From Physella acuta (lineage: Eukaryota > Mollusca > Gastropoda > Physidae), in the NCBI RefSeq assembly GCF_028476545.1, contig NW_026733090.1, positions 57,501-121,500 of the forward strand: a stretch of DNA of 64,000 nucleotides. Direction: 5' to 3'. Positions 22,561 to 32,825 of this stretch are shown piece by piece (positions within the stretch are counted from its first letter, which is position 1; each line of letters opens with the position of its first letter). The translations under genes and the position numbers were made by a program. The notes beneath the pieces were generated by a model. The model saw only the letters and a list, made by a program, of their open reading frames with translations, was not told where the DNA came from and searched no databases.

Positions 22561-22663
22561 CTTGGGCGGGTAATAAACCAGGCAGGATAAGTAACTCTAA
22601 CAGCCCCTCTAATTTCCGGAGTGACCGAAATTCTCTCCCCTTCAGTCACGGCCTTTTAGAGCG

Positions 22664-22740
22664 TGAATCTGATTGGCTGGGAGCCGAAGGAGTCTTCTTT
22701 TCGATTGGCTAACGGGCCGCGGTCCCCGGATTTGATGAGA
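22664..22740. promoter_or_regulatory. Pair of inverted CCAAT boxes in a GC-rich patch
   Basis: GATTGGCT occurs at 22671-22678 and 22703-22710, each the reverse of an NF-Y-type AGCCAATC, 32 bp apart (about three helical turns). They lie in a CpG-containing patch ending CCGCGGTCCCCGG. This spacing suits paired NF-Y binding. No coding exon is evident nearby, so the promoter role is inferred. Confidence 0.3.
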
Positions 22741-22744
22741 TTGA

Positions 22745-23339
22745 ACTAGTGATAACGAGGCGCTGACCTCTTCGTCCCGGGCTTAATGAACTTATCTTAA
22801 ATCACGCCAATGGTAATGTTGGATACAAATTTAAAGCTACTTTTTTTGGTGGCGTAGCGCCATGGTTAACGCTTGAAGGAGATTTTAGGCAAGCTTCCGA
22901 AATCTCAAATGGGAAGGGACACCTGATTATGTAAATGTGTAGTCAGTATTGTCCATTCTCCTAATGTAAGGGGTATCTGGATATAAGATGATCTAGTCAG
23001 TAGTGCCCAGTATCTTAATCCGAGTAGCCAATAGCTATGTAATTGAAATTCCTTACACAAATCTCTTTTACAATAATACTATAGATTACAAAATATGTAT
23101 ATTTTATCGTGAATTTAAACCCGACACATTTAGTTCAGCTTCAATGTTTAGCAAATATTGGCCTACCCATGGATTGAAGCGATGAGCTATGAAAGGCGTT
23201 TTGTTTATAAAAAAAGGAAATCTAAATTTAAAAATCAAGATTCCCCAGCAACCTTTCATTTTGACGTTGAAAAACCTCGTTTAAAAGATTTTAGATAAGC
23301 AGAGATCAATACTTCAGTTTCAACCGGTCTACCCAAACC
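22745..23339. other. Non-coding; possible SINE scrap near 23110
   Basis: On the minus strand, AAATGTGTCGGGTTTAAATT near 23110 resembles the tRNA-like segment at 5115-5186. Nothing else is recognised. Confidence 0.35.
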
Positions 23340-23690
23340 AAGCGATACCCCTACCAGCATGGCCATACAAACTTGACCACAAACACATGGCCATACACAC
23401 TTGACCACAGACACATGGCCATACAAACTTGGCCACAGACACATGGCCATAAATACATTTCGATTCAAACGACGGCCACCCAAACATAGCCAAACTAACA
23501 TGGCCATAACTACAACACAAGGTTGACCATAGCTACATCACAAGGTTGACCGAAACTACATCACAAGGTTGACCATAGCTACATCACAAGGTTGAACATA
23601 GCTACATCACAAGGTTGACCATAAAATTTAATACACCTCAAGGTTGACCATCAATACATCACAAGGTTGACCGTAAATATATGTCCCCAC
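23340..23690. repeat. Two adjoining minisatellites, about 30 bp and about 29 bp
   Basis: From 23358, ACACATGGCCATACAAACTT followed by GACCACA repeats about four times. From about 23512, CACAAGGTTGACCATAGCTA followed by CAT repeats about six times. Minus-strand frames across them are repeat artefacts. Confidence 0.85.
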
Positions 23691-24055
23691 AAATATGGCT
23701 ACTAACACACACTTACAAAGACCAGGGATGTGCCATCTAGACATATCTTGTCCAGACTTTGCATAAACCTGCAATTGGCACCGCATGTATTTACCACGTG
23801 ACGACACAATTAGCCTGCAGCTTTTGATGGGCTATAGACAAACACCTGATGTTAAAACTTGGGATAGATCAGCCTCGTTGAATGACACCCAGGAGAAATG
23901 AGCGATATTAAACTGACATTAGTTTAACGTGTGCCTTACATAAATAATGAGCGGTCGTGTATTTCATGTGAGAGTTCGAGTATTTAATGTAAATTCTCTG
24001 CTATTAGCAGCACTATGTTTCGGGGTGTTAAAATATTTTTATGCTTGCAACATGT
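23691..24055. other. Non-coding; no feature recognised
   Basis: Nothing beyond mixed AT-rich DNA with a TCACGTG-like word near 23800. Confidence 0.4.
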
Positions 24056-24205
24056 TTTTCGACTTAATGTTGGCACCTGAGAAAGTACAAACCTGTTTTG
24101 TTAATGATATGAGAAATTAGTTTATAGACAACATAGTACAAACATGTTTTGTTAATGATATGAGAAATCTGTTTGTTTACAATACAATACAAACATTTTT
24201 TGTTA
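24056..24205. repeat. About 57-bp tandem repeat, 2-3 copies
   Basis: GTACAAAC(C/A)TGTTTTGTT followed by AATGATATGAGAAAT(T/C) appears twice, with a third degenerate partial copy. Confidence 0.75.
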
Positions 24206-24740
24206 ATATGATAATATACTTTCCTATTATAAAAGTAATAAAAAATTAACTTCTAAATTTACCCATAAAATTGAAATACATTATGTATACATAATCAAAT
24301 TACATTATCATTTGAGTATTTGTAATTAAACTGTAATTTTAAAATTATTATGTATGGGTAGAGTTAACACAAGTGTGTAGATCAGATGTTTAATATCTAA
24401 AAAAATTAAATCTACACAAAGCATCTATGTGGCAGAAACCAAATATTCTGATTTTGAGCAAAGAATATTTTTTAAATATTTAGATAATAAGCTACGCGAA
24501 GTGAAATGAAACCAAACAAGCGTGATCAAAAGGCCGAGAAAGTTTCCCCACCTAAAGCAATTTATTAAAATATCACTTCAAATACTTATTTGGCCGAGGC
24601 GATAAAAAAATCTGGCAATAATTACTTGCATCGATTTTCTGCCAGAAACGCCGAGAATTCAATCACCTGCAAAAGATAGATTTTATATTTCATCGCCCTT
24701 CTAAGCCGGCGAGAAATGTCTTAACGTCTCCCTTCTATAG
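24206..24740. other. Non-coding flank of the LTR element
   Basis: AT-rich DNA with no gene. It ends CTTCTATAG, and the TATAG may be the left target-site duplication of the LTR element. Confidence 0.4.
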
Positions 24741-25452
24741 TGTGGGCCTAGCTACTAGTTACAAATCTGATAACGAACGATAAGCCGAGACGCAGTCTGA
24801 CGCAACCGATAGCAGGTGGCTTATTGGATCGGACTGATAACAATCTCAAAGCCAACGCGTGCTATTTTGGGAAACGGTACGAGGGGATTCAGACGGCCTG
24901 TCAACTTTGATTGATAGGATGCAGATGTTTATGACACGGACTGTACGTTAGAACTGCGCAACTAGTGGTCGGAGACATCGAGTACAAGTATCGATTACGG
25001 AGGAATACAAGTACGAAGATGAGTACGAATACAAGGGATAAATAGGAGGGGACGGCTGAACTCGTCTCTCTTCCCTCTTCATCGCTCGCTTTAGATCAGT
25101 CAGTCTGTGTGACATATCAAGTTGGTTATATTGTGTTAAGAAGGACATTAGACATGTGGATTCAGTTATATGAAGCCTAGTGAGGACTGTTAGGGGGTTA
25201 GTTGATTCAGACTATTATATTGAAACATTTCTGTTGATTCATTGTGTTATATTGAAGCATTTCTTGATTCATGTAGTAAAAGGATCAATAGCGAACCTGC
25301 ATCTTCGAGTCTTTCTACTGTAGTCGATGTTGTGTAGCATGAGTGGTTCAACTCGTTACAATTGGCGTTGTCGGGCAGGATAGACTCGGGGAAGGTCACA
25401 ATTGGCGCTGCGAGCAGGGTCACATTTGGCGCTGCGAGTAGCCTAGGTCACA
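24741..25452 (+). repeat. 5' LTR
   Basis: It starts TGTGGGCCTAGC and ends AGGTCACA. An ATAAATA promoter-like box lies at 25038-25044. Its last 95 bp contain three tandem versions of (T/G)TCACA followed by a TTGGCG-type word, resembling the primer-binding site that follows. Almost identical to the right LTR. Confidence 0.93.
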
Positions 25453-25475
25453 TTTGGCGTCGTCGGACAGGATGA
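25453..25475 (+). other. Primer-binding-site-like sequence
   Basis: TTTGGCGTCGTCGGACAGG directly follows the LTR's terminal CA. TGGCG(C/T)CGTCGG-type sequences in this position serve as tRNA primer sites in many Ty3/Gypsy elements. The tRNA used cannot be named from the sequence alone. Confidence 0.6.
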
Positions 25476-25682
25476 ATTCAACTAGACTTGCCGAGTTAGG
25501 CACCCATAGTCAACCTTGTGCATAACTGTGTTTAGTGTGTGTGTGAATTCTGACATTCAGGAACTGTGAAAATCGAGGAAAATTTTTCATACACACACGG
25601 TAAGAAACGTCTTTTTTTATTTGAAGGAAATAAATAAAAGGGAAAACTGAAATCAGAATCGAGGAAATTGAAAAGAACAGAG

Positions 25683-26276
25683 ATGAGACACCTTTCATTA
25701 TCATTCTGGCTTGGTGTCACATGCTCTTTTGCTGCTGCAAGCATGTGGCTCAGTATACCCCTAGTTGTAGCACCAACTACCCTGGGGACAGCTATGGGGC
25801 TGACCACCAGCATCCAGATAATTGTCATTGGTATCTCCAACTGGGTTGTTGGACAAATACTGGGCAAAGATGGCAACCAAGATAGGGATGTAACTCTTGG
25901 ACACTGGAAATGTGTCATGATCTCCCTTTTGGGCAACACTATCTGCTGCATAGCTGCAACATTTTTCCTTGGTGTGAGTGGCAGACGCGGGAGTGATATT
26001 TTAGATATCGGAAAGGAACAAAAACTCCTGCTGGCCCAACAATCTGAGTCAGATAAGATAGGCAACGGTAAAGATGACCCTTTGCCTCCAGATGGACCAG
26101 GACAAAATGTGGACAAAAAGCCGATCCATATTGTGGTCCTGCCCAGTGAGTCCCACATCAACAAATTTCACGGGGACGGTGATCCAACCTTAACCAACAG
26201 GTTCAGTGAAGAGGTCAGGGCTGCCTGGGCCTCAAGATATATGTCACCAGAGGAAAGATTAAGACTGCTGATGTGA
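25683..26276 (+). pseudogene. MFSD1-like host segment joined to the start of Gag (element coding part 1)
   Basis: From the ATG at 25683 about 115 residues read as two to three hydrophobic membrane-spanning segments with the phrases IPLVVAPTTLGTAMGL, TTSIQIIVIGISN and VVGQILGKDG. These closely resemble the last transmembrane helices of the lysosomal major-facilitator protein MFSD1 (family phrase LGTAYGFMQSIQN). The stretch has no introns, as expected for capture through a spliced mRNA. After a linker rich in Asp, Gly and Pro, the last 50 residues read as a Gag amino terminus (KFHGDGDPTL, RFSEEVRAAW, SPEERLRLLM). In the element it might supply a membrane anchor for Gag, but that is inference. 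The MFSD1 assignment is by recognition only. Belongs to the broken LTR element. Confidence 0.65.
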
Positions 26277-26345
26277 AGTATAGGAGAGACGGTCAGGGCA
26301 GAGGTCAAATGCCACGATAAAACCATCCAATCAGATCCAGATAAG

Positions 26346-29261
26346 GTGCTGGATCTGATTATGGAGACCTTTGGGGAGAGACGGTCGGGATCGCAACTGC
26401 TATCAGGGTTCGTAGGCTTAAGGCAGAGAATGGCGGAGAGTGTGATGGAGTACTCACATCGGATGAACAGGGCCTTTGATTCGGTAAAGGGCAAAACACC
26501 TGACATTGATGTACGCCTACTGAGGGACCAGTTCATCGAGGGGCTAGCAACCCCGATCCTAAGAAGAGAGTTGAAAGAGGAGGTCCACAAAGACCCGCAG
26601 TTGACCTTCCTTCAGGTCAGGAACTCAGCGATCCGCAGGTCCGAGGATGAGGACCAATCGAACTGTCCGGTGGACAAAGTCTCTGTGCCTGAACAGAGAC
26701 AATCCCCACCCACAGGGGCCGACACGATGGAGACCATGATGGCTCAACTGTTGGCCCACCTGGTAAAGGTTGACCAACGATTGGAGAGGTTAGAAAGCAG
26801 GTCAACAGCTGAGAATCAGGGCAAAAACGGGACAGAACAGAGACAGGTTGGACAGCGGCGACCTGCCGGTCCATCGCTCCGGTGGACGGCTGATGGTCGA
26901 CCAATTTGCCTGTCCCGCTCACAACCCGGACATATGGCACAACACTGTCCGGTGAAACGATCGCTCTCTGTAGGGCAGGTCAAGGCTACAGAGCGGCGAG
27001 GTAATGACTCAGTAAACAAAATGACACAGAAACACAGTAAGGAGAAAAAGAAAGGTAAAACACAACTAATGAAAAAAATGAACTGTGAAATGAACTGGGA
27101 TGTTGAAAAGTTTCAAGTGAACAATTTGTTGGTAGAGAAAAATGATGATAAGAAGGAAATTGGTAGACTTAAGAATGAGATCTCAATGTTAACCAGGAAA
27201 CTGGATAGGGAAAGTTCATGCAAATTAAAAGCACAGGAGAAATGTTCATCTTTAGAGTGTCTGTTATCGGAAGAAGTAAATAAAAATAGTAGACAACAGA
27301 ACAGTGTTGGCAAACTAGAAGGAATGAAAGAGTCGCAAACAAGACTTGAAGAGAAATTATCCGATATTGAAAAAGAACTTCAAATTACAGCAAGGCTGGG
27401 ATCCATCGAACAGCGATGGGCAGCAGAATTGGCACTCGTTGACCTAGAGAGAAAACATCGCCCGGGGCGGTCCATTGGCAATACGGACGCCTTATCAAGG
27501 AATCCTTACGAGAGACCGGGCGATGAGGAAGAAACGCGGACAGGAATATGTGAGGTCAGAGCGTCAACAGATATCCCTCATGGGGTACAAGTGATGCAAA
27601 ACGGGCAGACCGGGGTGGAGCACATATCCACAGAGCCCGAACATATGGACAGTAGTGATTTTAATTGCCTTAATCACAAAAAGATAAGAGATGCCCAGAG
27701 AACGGATAGTGGCTTACAACCGCTATTGAAATACGTCCAGGAACAAAAATTCCCAGGAAGAAGGGAAAGAGAACAATTTGGTCGAGAAACAAAGAAAATA
27801 CTGAGTCAGTGGGACCGTCTCAGTATAGAGGATGGTGTTCTCATGCGGAGAATTCATGACCAAATTGATGGGACAATACACCAGGTGGTGGTGCCTGGAC
27901 AGTTACGAGAAGAAGTGCTAAGGTTGGCACATGACAGGGCAGGACACCAGGGTCAGGACAGGACGCACAAAATATTACGACGGAGGTGTTACTGGCCCAA
28001 TATGGAAATGGAGGTCAAACGCCATTGTGAGGCTTGTGTGAGGTGTCAGCATGCGAAAATGCCAGTTGTCAAAATGAGACAGCCATCAGGACACCTACTA
28101 GCGACAAAACCACTAGAGATTGTGGCTATGGACTTTACGTCGTTGGAGCAATCATCGGATGGGACGGAACATGTGTTGGTAATGACTGATGTATTCACCA
28201 AATGGACGGTGGCGGTGCCCACGCGAGATCAGACTGCCAAAACAGTGGCAAAGGTCTTAATAGAACATTGGTTCATCAAATATGGCATACCAAGACAATT
28301 ACACTCTGACCAAGGAAGGGCTTTCGAGTCAGAAGTAATTAACCAACTGTGCAGCCACTACGGGATCAACAAATCTAGAACAACCACATTTAATCCGAAC
28401 GGAAACGGACAGTGTGAACGGTTCAACCGCAGCATGCATGATTTGCTGCGTACGCTAGAACCTGAACAGAAAAAACGTTGGCCTGATTTTCTCCCAGAGT
28501 TGGTATATCTATACAACTGCACACCCCATGCCACAACCGGCTTTTCGCCACACATGTTGCTGTTCGGACGAGAGGCTCGACTCCCTCTTGATTTGTTCCT
28601 AGGAAAAAGGGAGAGTATGACTGGCTCATACACCGCACTGGAATATGTGAATGAACATATGAGAAGAATTAGAGAAATGTACAGGGTAGTACAGGAAAGA
28701 CTAGAACATGAAGCACGGCGAAGGGAACCGCCGGTACAGACGAAGGACCCGCCACTCAAACTGAATGACAGGGTATTACTGCGTAGCCACCCGTTAGGCA
28801 GAAACAAAATCCACGATCTCTGGGGACAGGAGATATGGCAAGTCGTGGAGATGCCTAAAGTAGCAGGTGGCCCCTTTAAGATAAGACCCATCGATCACGC
28901 CAAACCGGATCGGTGGGCGAATATTGCTCAATTAAAGAAATATTGGAATAGGCCAGAAGAGCAGTTACACACAAGGAAATCCAAGATAATTAGGGAACCG
29001 GAAACTATAACGGAAATTCACATACCCATCCCGGAACCATATCACCATCAACAGAACAACCGCGATATACAAGTGGAGGATAACGGCAACAAAGAGGATC
29101 CCGTTCCTTCCAGAAGCAGAGAGACAGTAGACCATCAGATAAGTGGTCCGCGGAGAAGTTTGAGGAACAGAAGGAAGACGAAATTTTTTGTCAGCAACCA
29201 TCAAGTCTTTCATGGTCGCGCTGGTATGAGAACAGACTGTTCAAAAAACCTAGAAAACTGA
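26346..29261 (+). pseudogene. Gag remainder, coiled coil, RNase H tail and integrase (element coding part 2)
   Basis: An open stretch of 971 codons with no clear start of its own. Residues 1-215 are Gag (LRQRMAESVMEYSHRMNRAF, FIEGLATPILRREL) ending in a zinc-knuckle-like GHMAQHC. Residues about 225-350 are a Lys/Glu-rich coiled coil (RLKNEISMLTRKLDRES, LLSEEVNKNS), A-rich at the DNA level and unlike both neighbours. Residues about 350-390 match the end of a Gypsy RNase H region (SIEQRWAAELALVDLE, GNTDALSRNP). Integrase follows: an HHCC zinc module ending CEACVRCQ, then a core with Asp (VAMDFTS), Asp (HSDQGRAFES) and Glu (GQCERFNRS) in DD35E spacing, then a basic tail ending RRSLRNRRKTK. Integrase in this family inserts element DNA into the genome. 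Protease and reverse transcriptase are not recognised, so the element is broken and would depend on a helper. Confidence 0.88.
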
Positions 29262-29486
29262 ACTGGTGAAGGCACCAAACGAGAAGGGTGGATGTGAATT
29301 CTAGAACTGTTTTGTGTCTCAGGAAGACGATGTAGACACAGTTGATATGTGAAATAGGTATAACTGTCAATCGTATACGAATGGAACGTCGTGGACAGTG
29401 AGTGGAACAATAGAATTTTTTTACGATTGTGCGATTGACTTTGGAGGAGTGCACCTGCCAGGCGTTGTTTGTGGTTGAAAACACAC

Positions 29487-29503
29487 AAAAAGGCAGGGGT
29501 GGA
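29487..29503 (+). other. Polypurine tract
   Basis: AAAAAGGCAGGGGTGGA, almost all purine, precedes the right LTR by nine bases. In LTR elements this tract primes plus-strand DNA synthesis. Confidence 0.6.
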
Positions 29504-29512
29504 TGTAGCTAG

Positions 29513-30220
29513 GGTGGGCCTAGCTACTAGTTACAAATCTGATAACGAACGATAAGCCGAGACGCAGTCTGACGCAACCGATAGCAGGTGGCTTATTGGA
29601 TCGGACTGATAACAATCTCAAAGCCAACGCGTGCTATTTTGGGAAACGGTACGAGGGGATTCAGACGGCCTGTCAACTTTGATTGATAGGATGCAGATGT
29701 TTATGACACGGACTGTACGTTAGAACTGCGCAACTAGTGGTCGGAGACATCGAGTACAAGTATCGATTACGGAGGAATACAAGTACGAAGATGAGTACGA
29801 ATACAAGGGATAAATAGGAGGGGACGGCTGAACTCGTCTCTCTTCCCTCTTCATCGCTCGCTTTAGATCAGTCAGTCTGTGTGACATATCAAGTTGGTTA
29901 TATTGTGTTAAGAAGGACATTAGACATGTGGATTCAGTTATATGAAGCCTAGTGAGGACTGTTAGGGGGTCAGTTGATTCAGACTATTATATTGAAACAT
30001 TTCTGTTGATTCATTGTGTTATATTGAAGCATTTCTTGATTCATGTAATAAAAGGATCAATAGCGAACCTGCATCTTCGAGTCTTTCTACTGTAGTCGAT
30101 GTTGTGTAGCATGAGTGGTTCAACTCGTTACAATTGGCGTTGTCGGGCAGGATAGACTCGGGGAAGGTCACAATTGGCGCTGCGAGCAGGGTCACATTTG
30201 GCGCTGCGAGTAGCCTAGGT

Positions 30221-30224
<4 letters not shown>
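29513..30224 (+). repeat. 3' LTR
   Basis: Same 712-bp length as the left LTR and nearly identical. The ATAAATA box is at 29810-29816 and an AATAAA poly(A) signal at 30047-30052. It ends AGGTCACA directly against a (TA)n tract. Confidence 0.93.

Positions 30225-30304
<80 letters not shown>
30225..30304. repeat. (TA)n tract between LTR element and Helitron
   Basis: Uninterrupted TA. With the tract at 31782-31856 it probably formed a single array before the Helitron inserted. Confidence 0.95.
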
Positions 30305-30307
<3 letters not shown>

Positions 30308-31145
30308 ATAATATAAGCGGGCTGTGTCTGTCCTTCCTTCCTTCCGTCCGTCCGTCCGTCCGTCATCGCTATAGATTTTGGAACCATAAAAGTAAACATT
30401 CGCACCATGCTGTGCTTTTCAGTGCACCGCAGTGTCTTATTATAAGTATTAGAGTAGGGTTTGTTTATATAGCGGCATAGAGCTATTTTATAATTGCCAC
30501 GGTTTTTACTCTTTCGCATAACGTCAAGAAAATATTAAATACACGCAAACTGCTAAAACGTATTAAAAAGATTAATGTCAAATATCATTTTCGTTTAGGT
30601 TCCCAGAAAAAGTGGATACATTTTAATAACATAATAACAGTAGGGTAGAAAAATCAAATTAATTTAACTCTTTTCTAATTTTGACAAAGGAGGTAATTTA
30701 AAAATACATTAAACTCACGCTAATAAAAAATGCAAATATACGTTCGTCATAGAAGGAATTAGTGTTGCAATAATATAATTAGCAAAATGTGAATGCAAAT
30801 TATTCGGATGTGTAAGAGGAAATTATAATTAGAAAATTATAATTAGCATGGATTGATAAAAGGCAATCTTTTATTTATTTTATTCACTGAATGTAGGCCC
30901 TACTGTTTATTACATATAATTTTTAATCAACTATTCAGCACTATTATAGACGCGTCATCACGTTCATTAGGTGCGCAATGGTTTTAGTTATGAAACTCTT
31001 TTGTAAATTTTTAAAATTTAAAGTACTGGAAAAAAAATGCGTGAATGGATAAAGTGAAATAGTGTAGGTAAAACACGGTATTTTAAATACTGCCTATTAT
31101 TTATACTGTTTTCTAATTATTATTCTATCTTTCGGGTTTTATAGG

Positions 31146-31338
31146 AGAGGCGTAGCGAGGGGGGGGAGGGTATATGTCCCCGGGTGCCGACCTTAAGGGG
31201 CGCCAAAGTGGGTTGGAAAAAAAATGCGAGGGGGGGGGTGGAAATCGAAAGTTTTAGGGCAGGGGGGTGGAAGGGGTGCAAATCGAAAGTTTGAGGGGGT
31301 TGCAAATCACCGGAAAGGGCGCGATTTGGCGCTACGGG
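31146..31338 (+). mobile_element. CAGAGGCGTAGCGA-family MITE nested in the Helitron
   Basis: The left end AGAGGCGTAGCGAGGGG is followed by TGTCCCCGGGTGCCGACCTT and GGGGCGCCAAAGTGGGT, matching the 33070 copy. GGTGCAAATCGAAAGTTTGA sub-repeats follow. The right end (GCGCTACGGGCTAG) is degenerate and no TSD is assigned. Confidence 0.7.
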
Positions 31339-31497
31339 CTAGACTGTGAGCAATATGCCTTTATGATTGCATTTAAGATGTGTTTATGTTGGTATGAGTG
31401 TTGTGTTTGTTTTTTCGTTGTTGTTTTTTTTGCGTTCGTTTGTGTTGTGTTTAGTTTTGTTCTGTTCCCAAGTTAGTACATTTAAAAAAGATTTACC

Positions 31498-31690
31498 GTG
31501 TGTTGTGGTTGTGGTTGTGTTGTGGTTGTGGTTGTGGTTGTGTTGTGGTTGTGTTGTGGTTGTTTTGTGGTTGTGGTTGTGTTGTGGTTATTTTGTGGTT
31601 GTGTTGTGGTTGTGGTTGTGTTGTGGTTGTGTTGTGATTGTGTTGTGGTTGTAATGTGGTTGTGTTGTGGTTGTGGTTGTGTTTTGTTTG
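31498..31690. repeat. TTGTGG minisatellite inside the Helitron
   Basis: GTGTTGTGGTTGTGGTT-type words repeat across about 190 bp. The array is bracketed by two copies of a segment ending AAAAAGATTTACCGTG (near 31485-31500 and 31745-31759), the second of which is the real Helitron 3' end. Frames open on both strands here are simple-sequence artefacts. Confidence 0.9.
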
Positions 31691-31780
31691 TGTTTGTGTT
31701 GTGTTTTTGTTTGTTTTGTTCTGTTCCAAAGTTGGTATATTTTAAAAAGATTTACCGTGGCGGAGCACGGGATGCAGCTA

Positions 31781-31781
<1 letters not shown>

Positions 31782-31856
<75 letters not shown>
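31782..31856. repeat. (TA)n tract on the right side of the Helitron
   Basis: Uninterrupted TA dinucleotides beginning directly after the CTAG end. Confidence 0.95.
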
Positions 31857-31859
<3 letters not shown>

Positions 31860-32825
31860 CAACGTGTATTCTGCATTATAATGTATGTTCTCTTAAGTAT
31901 ATAGTTTTTCTTTCACAAACTCTAGCATGTAGCCATTTCAGTATTTAACCCCTACGTTATTAATATTTCTTTTACTATAAGATTAACTGAAGTGTATCCA
32001 AATATACATTTTGATTTTTATACATTAATTCAAATGAATGTTTAAAAATATTACACCGTTTGAAATCTGAAAGCTATAGCGTCCTTCCTTTTCAATTGTA
32101 GGTTATTTTTATGAAATCAACATGAAAACTTTTTGGGGGTATCAATTCAACGATTTATGGGAGGCTAAAAAAACTGAAGCCATATTTCAAGATCAGCTGC
32201 CGAGAAATGTATTTGTTTAGCGGGACCTTCATGAATTTTATAGACGTCAGAATAAGATTTTGGTTGTTCCATCTCCTCAACAGCCTCCTAGTTCCTCTAT
32301 GAGATGATTCCAATTCCAGTCAGCCATTCCCAGCATACCTATTCAATAGTTGCTCATAAAACTGTTTGGTACTGAAGTATACGCTCACTTGCTTCGCTAT
32401 AAACTCTACTTTCTATGCCAACTTAATAGCAACATTAAAAATTGATGAAACGAGCATCAATATAATAGTCTTTTAATCTAAAAATTGAATCAATTTTGTG
32501 CACGATATTGAAAAGAAATTGATCTACTTCGCTAAATTCGCTGAAAACAAGATTTTTGCTACACTACTAAAAACGTAATAGATTGGAAATGAGTTTTACT
32601 TTCCTATTATAATGTAGAAATGTGTCCACTATGAAAGGAGCTTAAAGCAACAAACCGTTGCTATAAACTACAAATGTGTAAATATTCCCCACAAATATAT
32701 GTAGGCCTACATACAAATATAGTGCGTTATTTCGATTTTAAAAAATGGTACGGTTCCTTGACACTCAAGCGCTAGATATTGGCTGTTGAGCACACACACT
32801 GTGGATAAATTCGTGAGCTTAAACC
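31857..32825. other. Non-coding; no feature recognised
   Basis: AT-rich sequence without arrays, TIR pairs or convincing exons. Confidence 0.5.

Larger units (their letters stand above)
24741..30224 (+). mobile_element. Ty3/Gypsy-type LTR retroelement, young, broken, carrying host-like coding segments
   Basis: Two 712-bp direct LTRs enclose about 4.06 kb. A primer-binding-type sequence (TTGGCGTCGTCGGACAGG) follows the left LTR, and a polypurine tract (29487-29503) lies just before the right LTR. Recognisable parts, in order, are an MFSD1-like membrane segment, Gag, a coiled-coil segment, an RNase H tail and a Ty3/Gypsy integrase. Protease and reverse transcriptase are not recognised, so the copy appears broken in about two or three places and non-autonomous. 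The LTRs differ at only about three positions (under 0.5%), so it inserted recently. A possible 4-5-bp TSD is TATAG/TATAT. The left LTR edge is uncertain by a few bases because the polypurine tract ends nine bases before the inferred start of the right LTR. Clade within Gypsy is not assigned. Confidence 0.9.
30305..31781 (+). mobile_element. Non-autonomous Helitron, about 1.48 kb
   Basis: It begins TCTATAATATAAGCGGGCTG and ends GGGATGCAGCTAG. Ten bases before the CTAG end is a hairpin, CCGTG-GCGGAG-CACGG. The 5'-TC, the 3' hairpin plus CTAG, no TIRs, no TSD and insertion exactly between A and T are the diagnostic features of Helitrons. No RepHel protein is seen, so it is non-autonomous. Inside are a (CCTT/CCGT)n patch at 30330-30363, a TIR element at 31146-31338 and a GT-rich minisatellite at 31498-31690. 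Confidence 0.8.

Noticed and set aside
24948-25148. 66-codon minus-strand frame present in both LTRs
   Set aside because: Its duplication follows from LTR identity, and the sequence has the promoter-like box on the opposite strand; no protein family resemblance.
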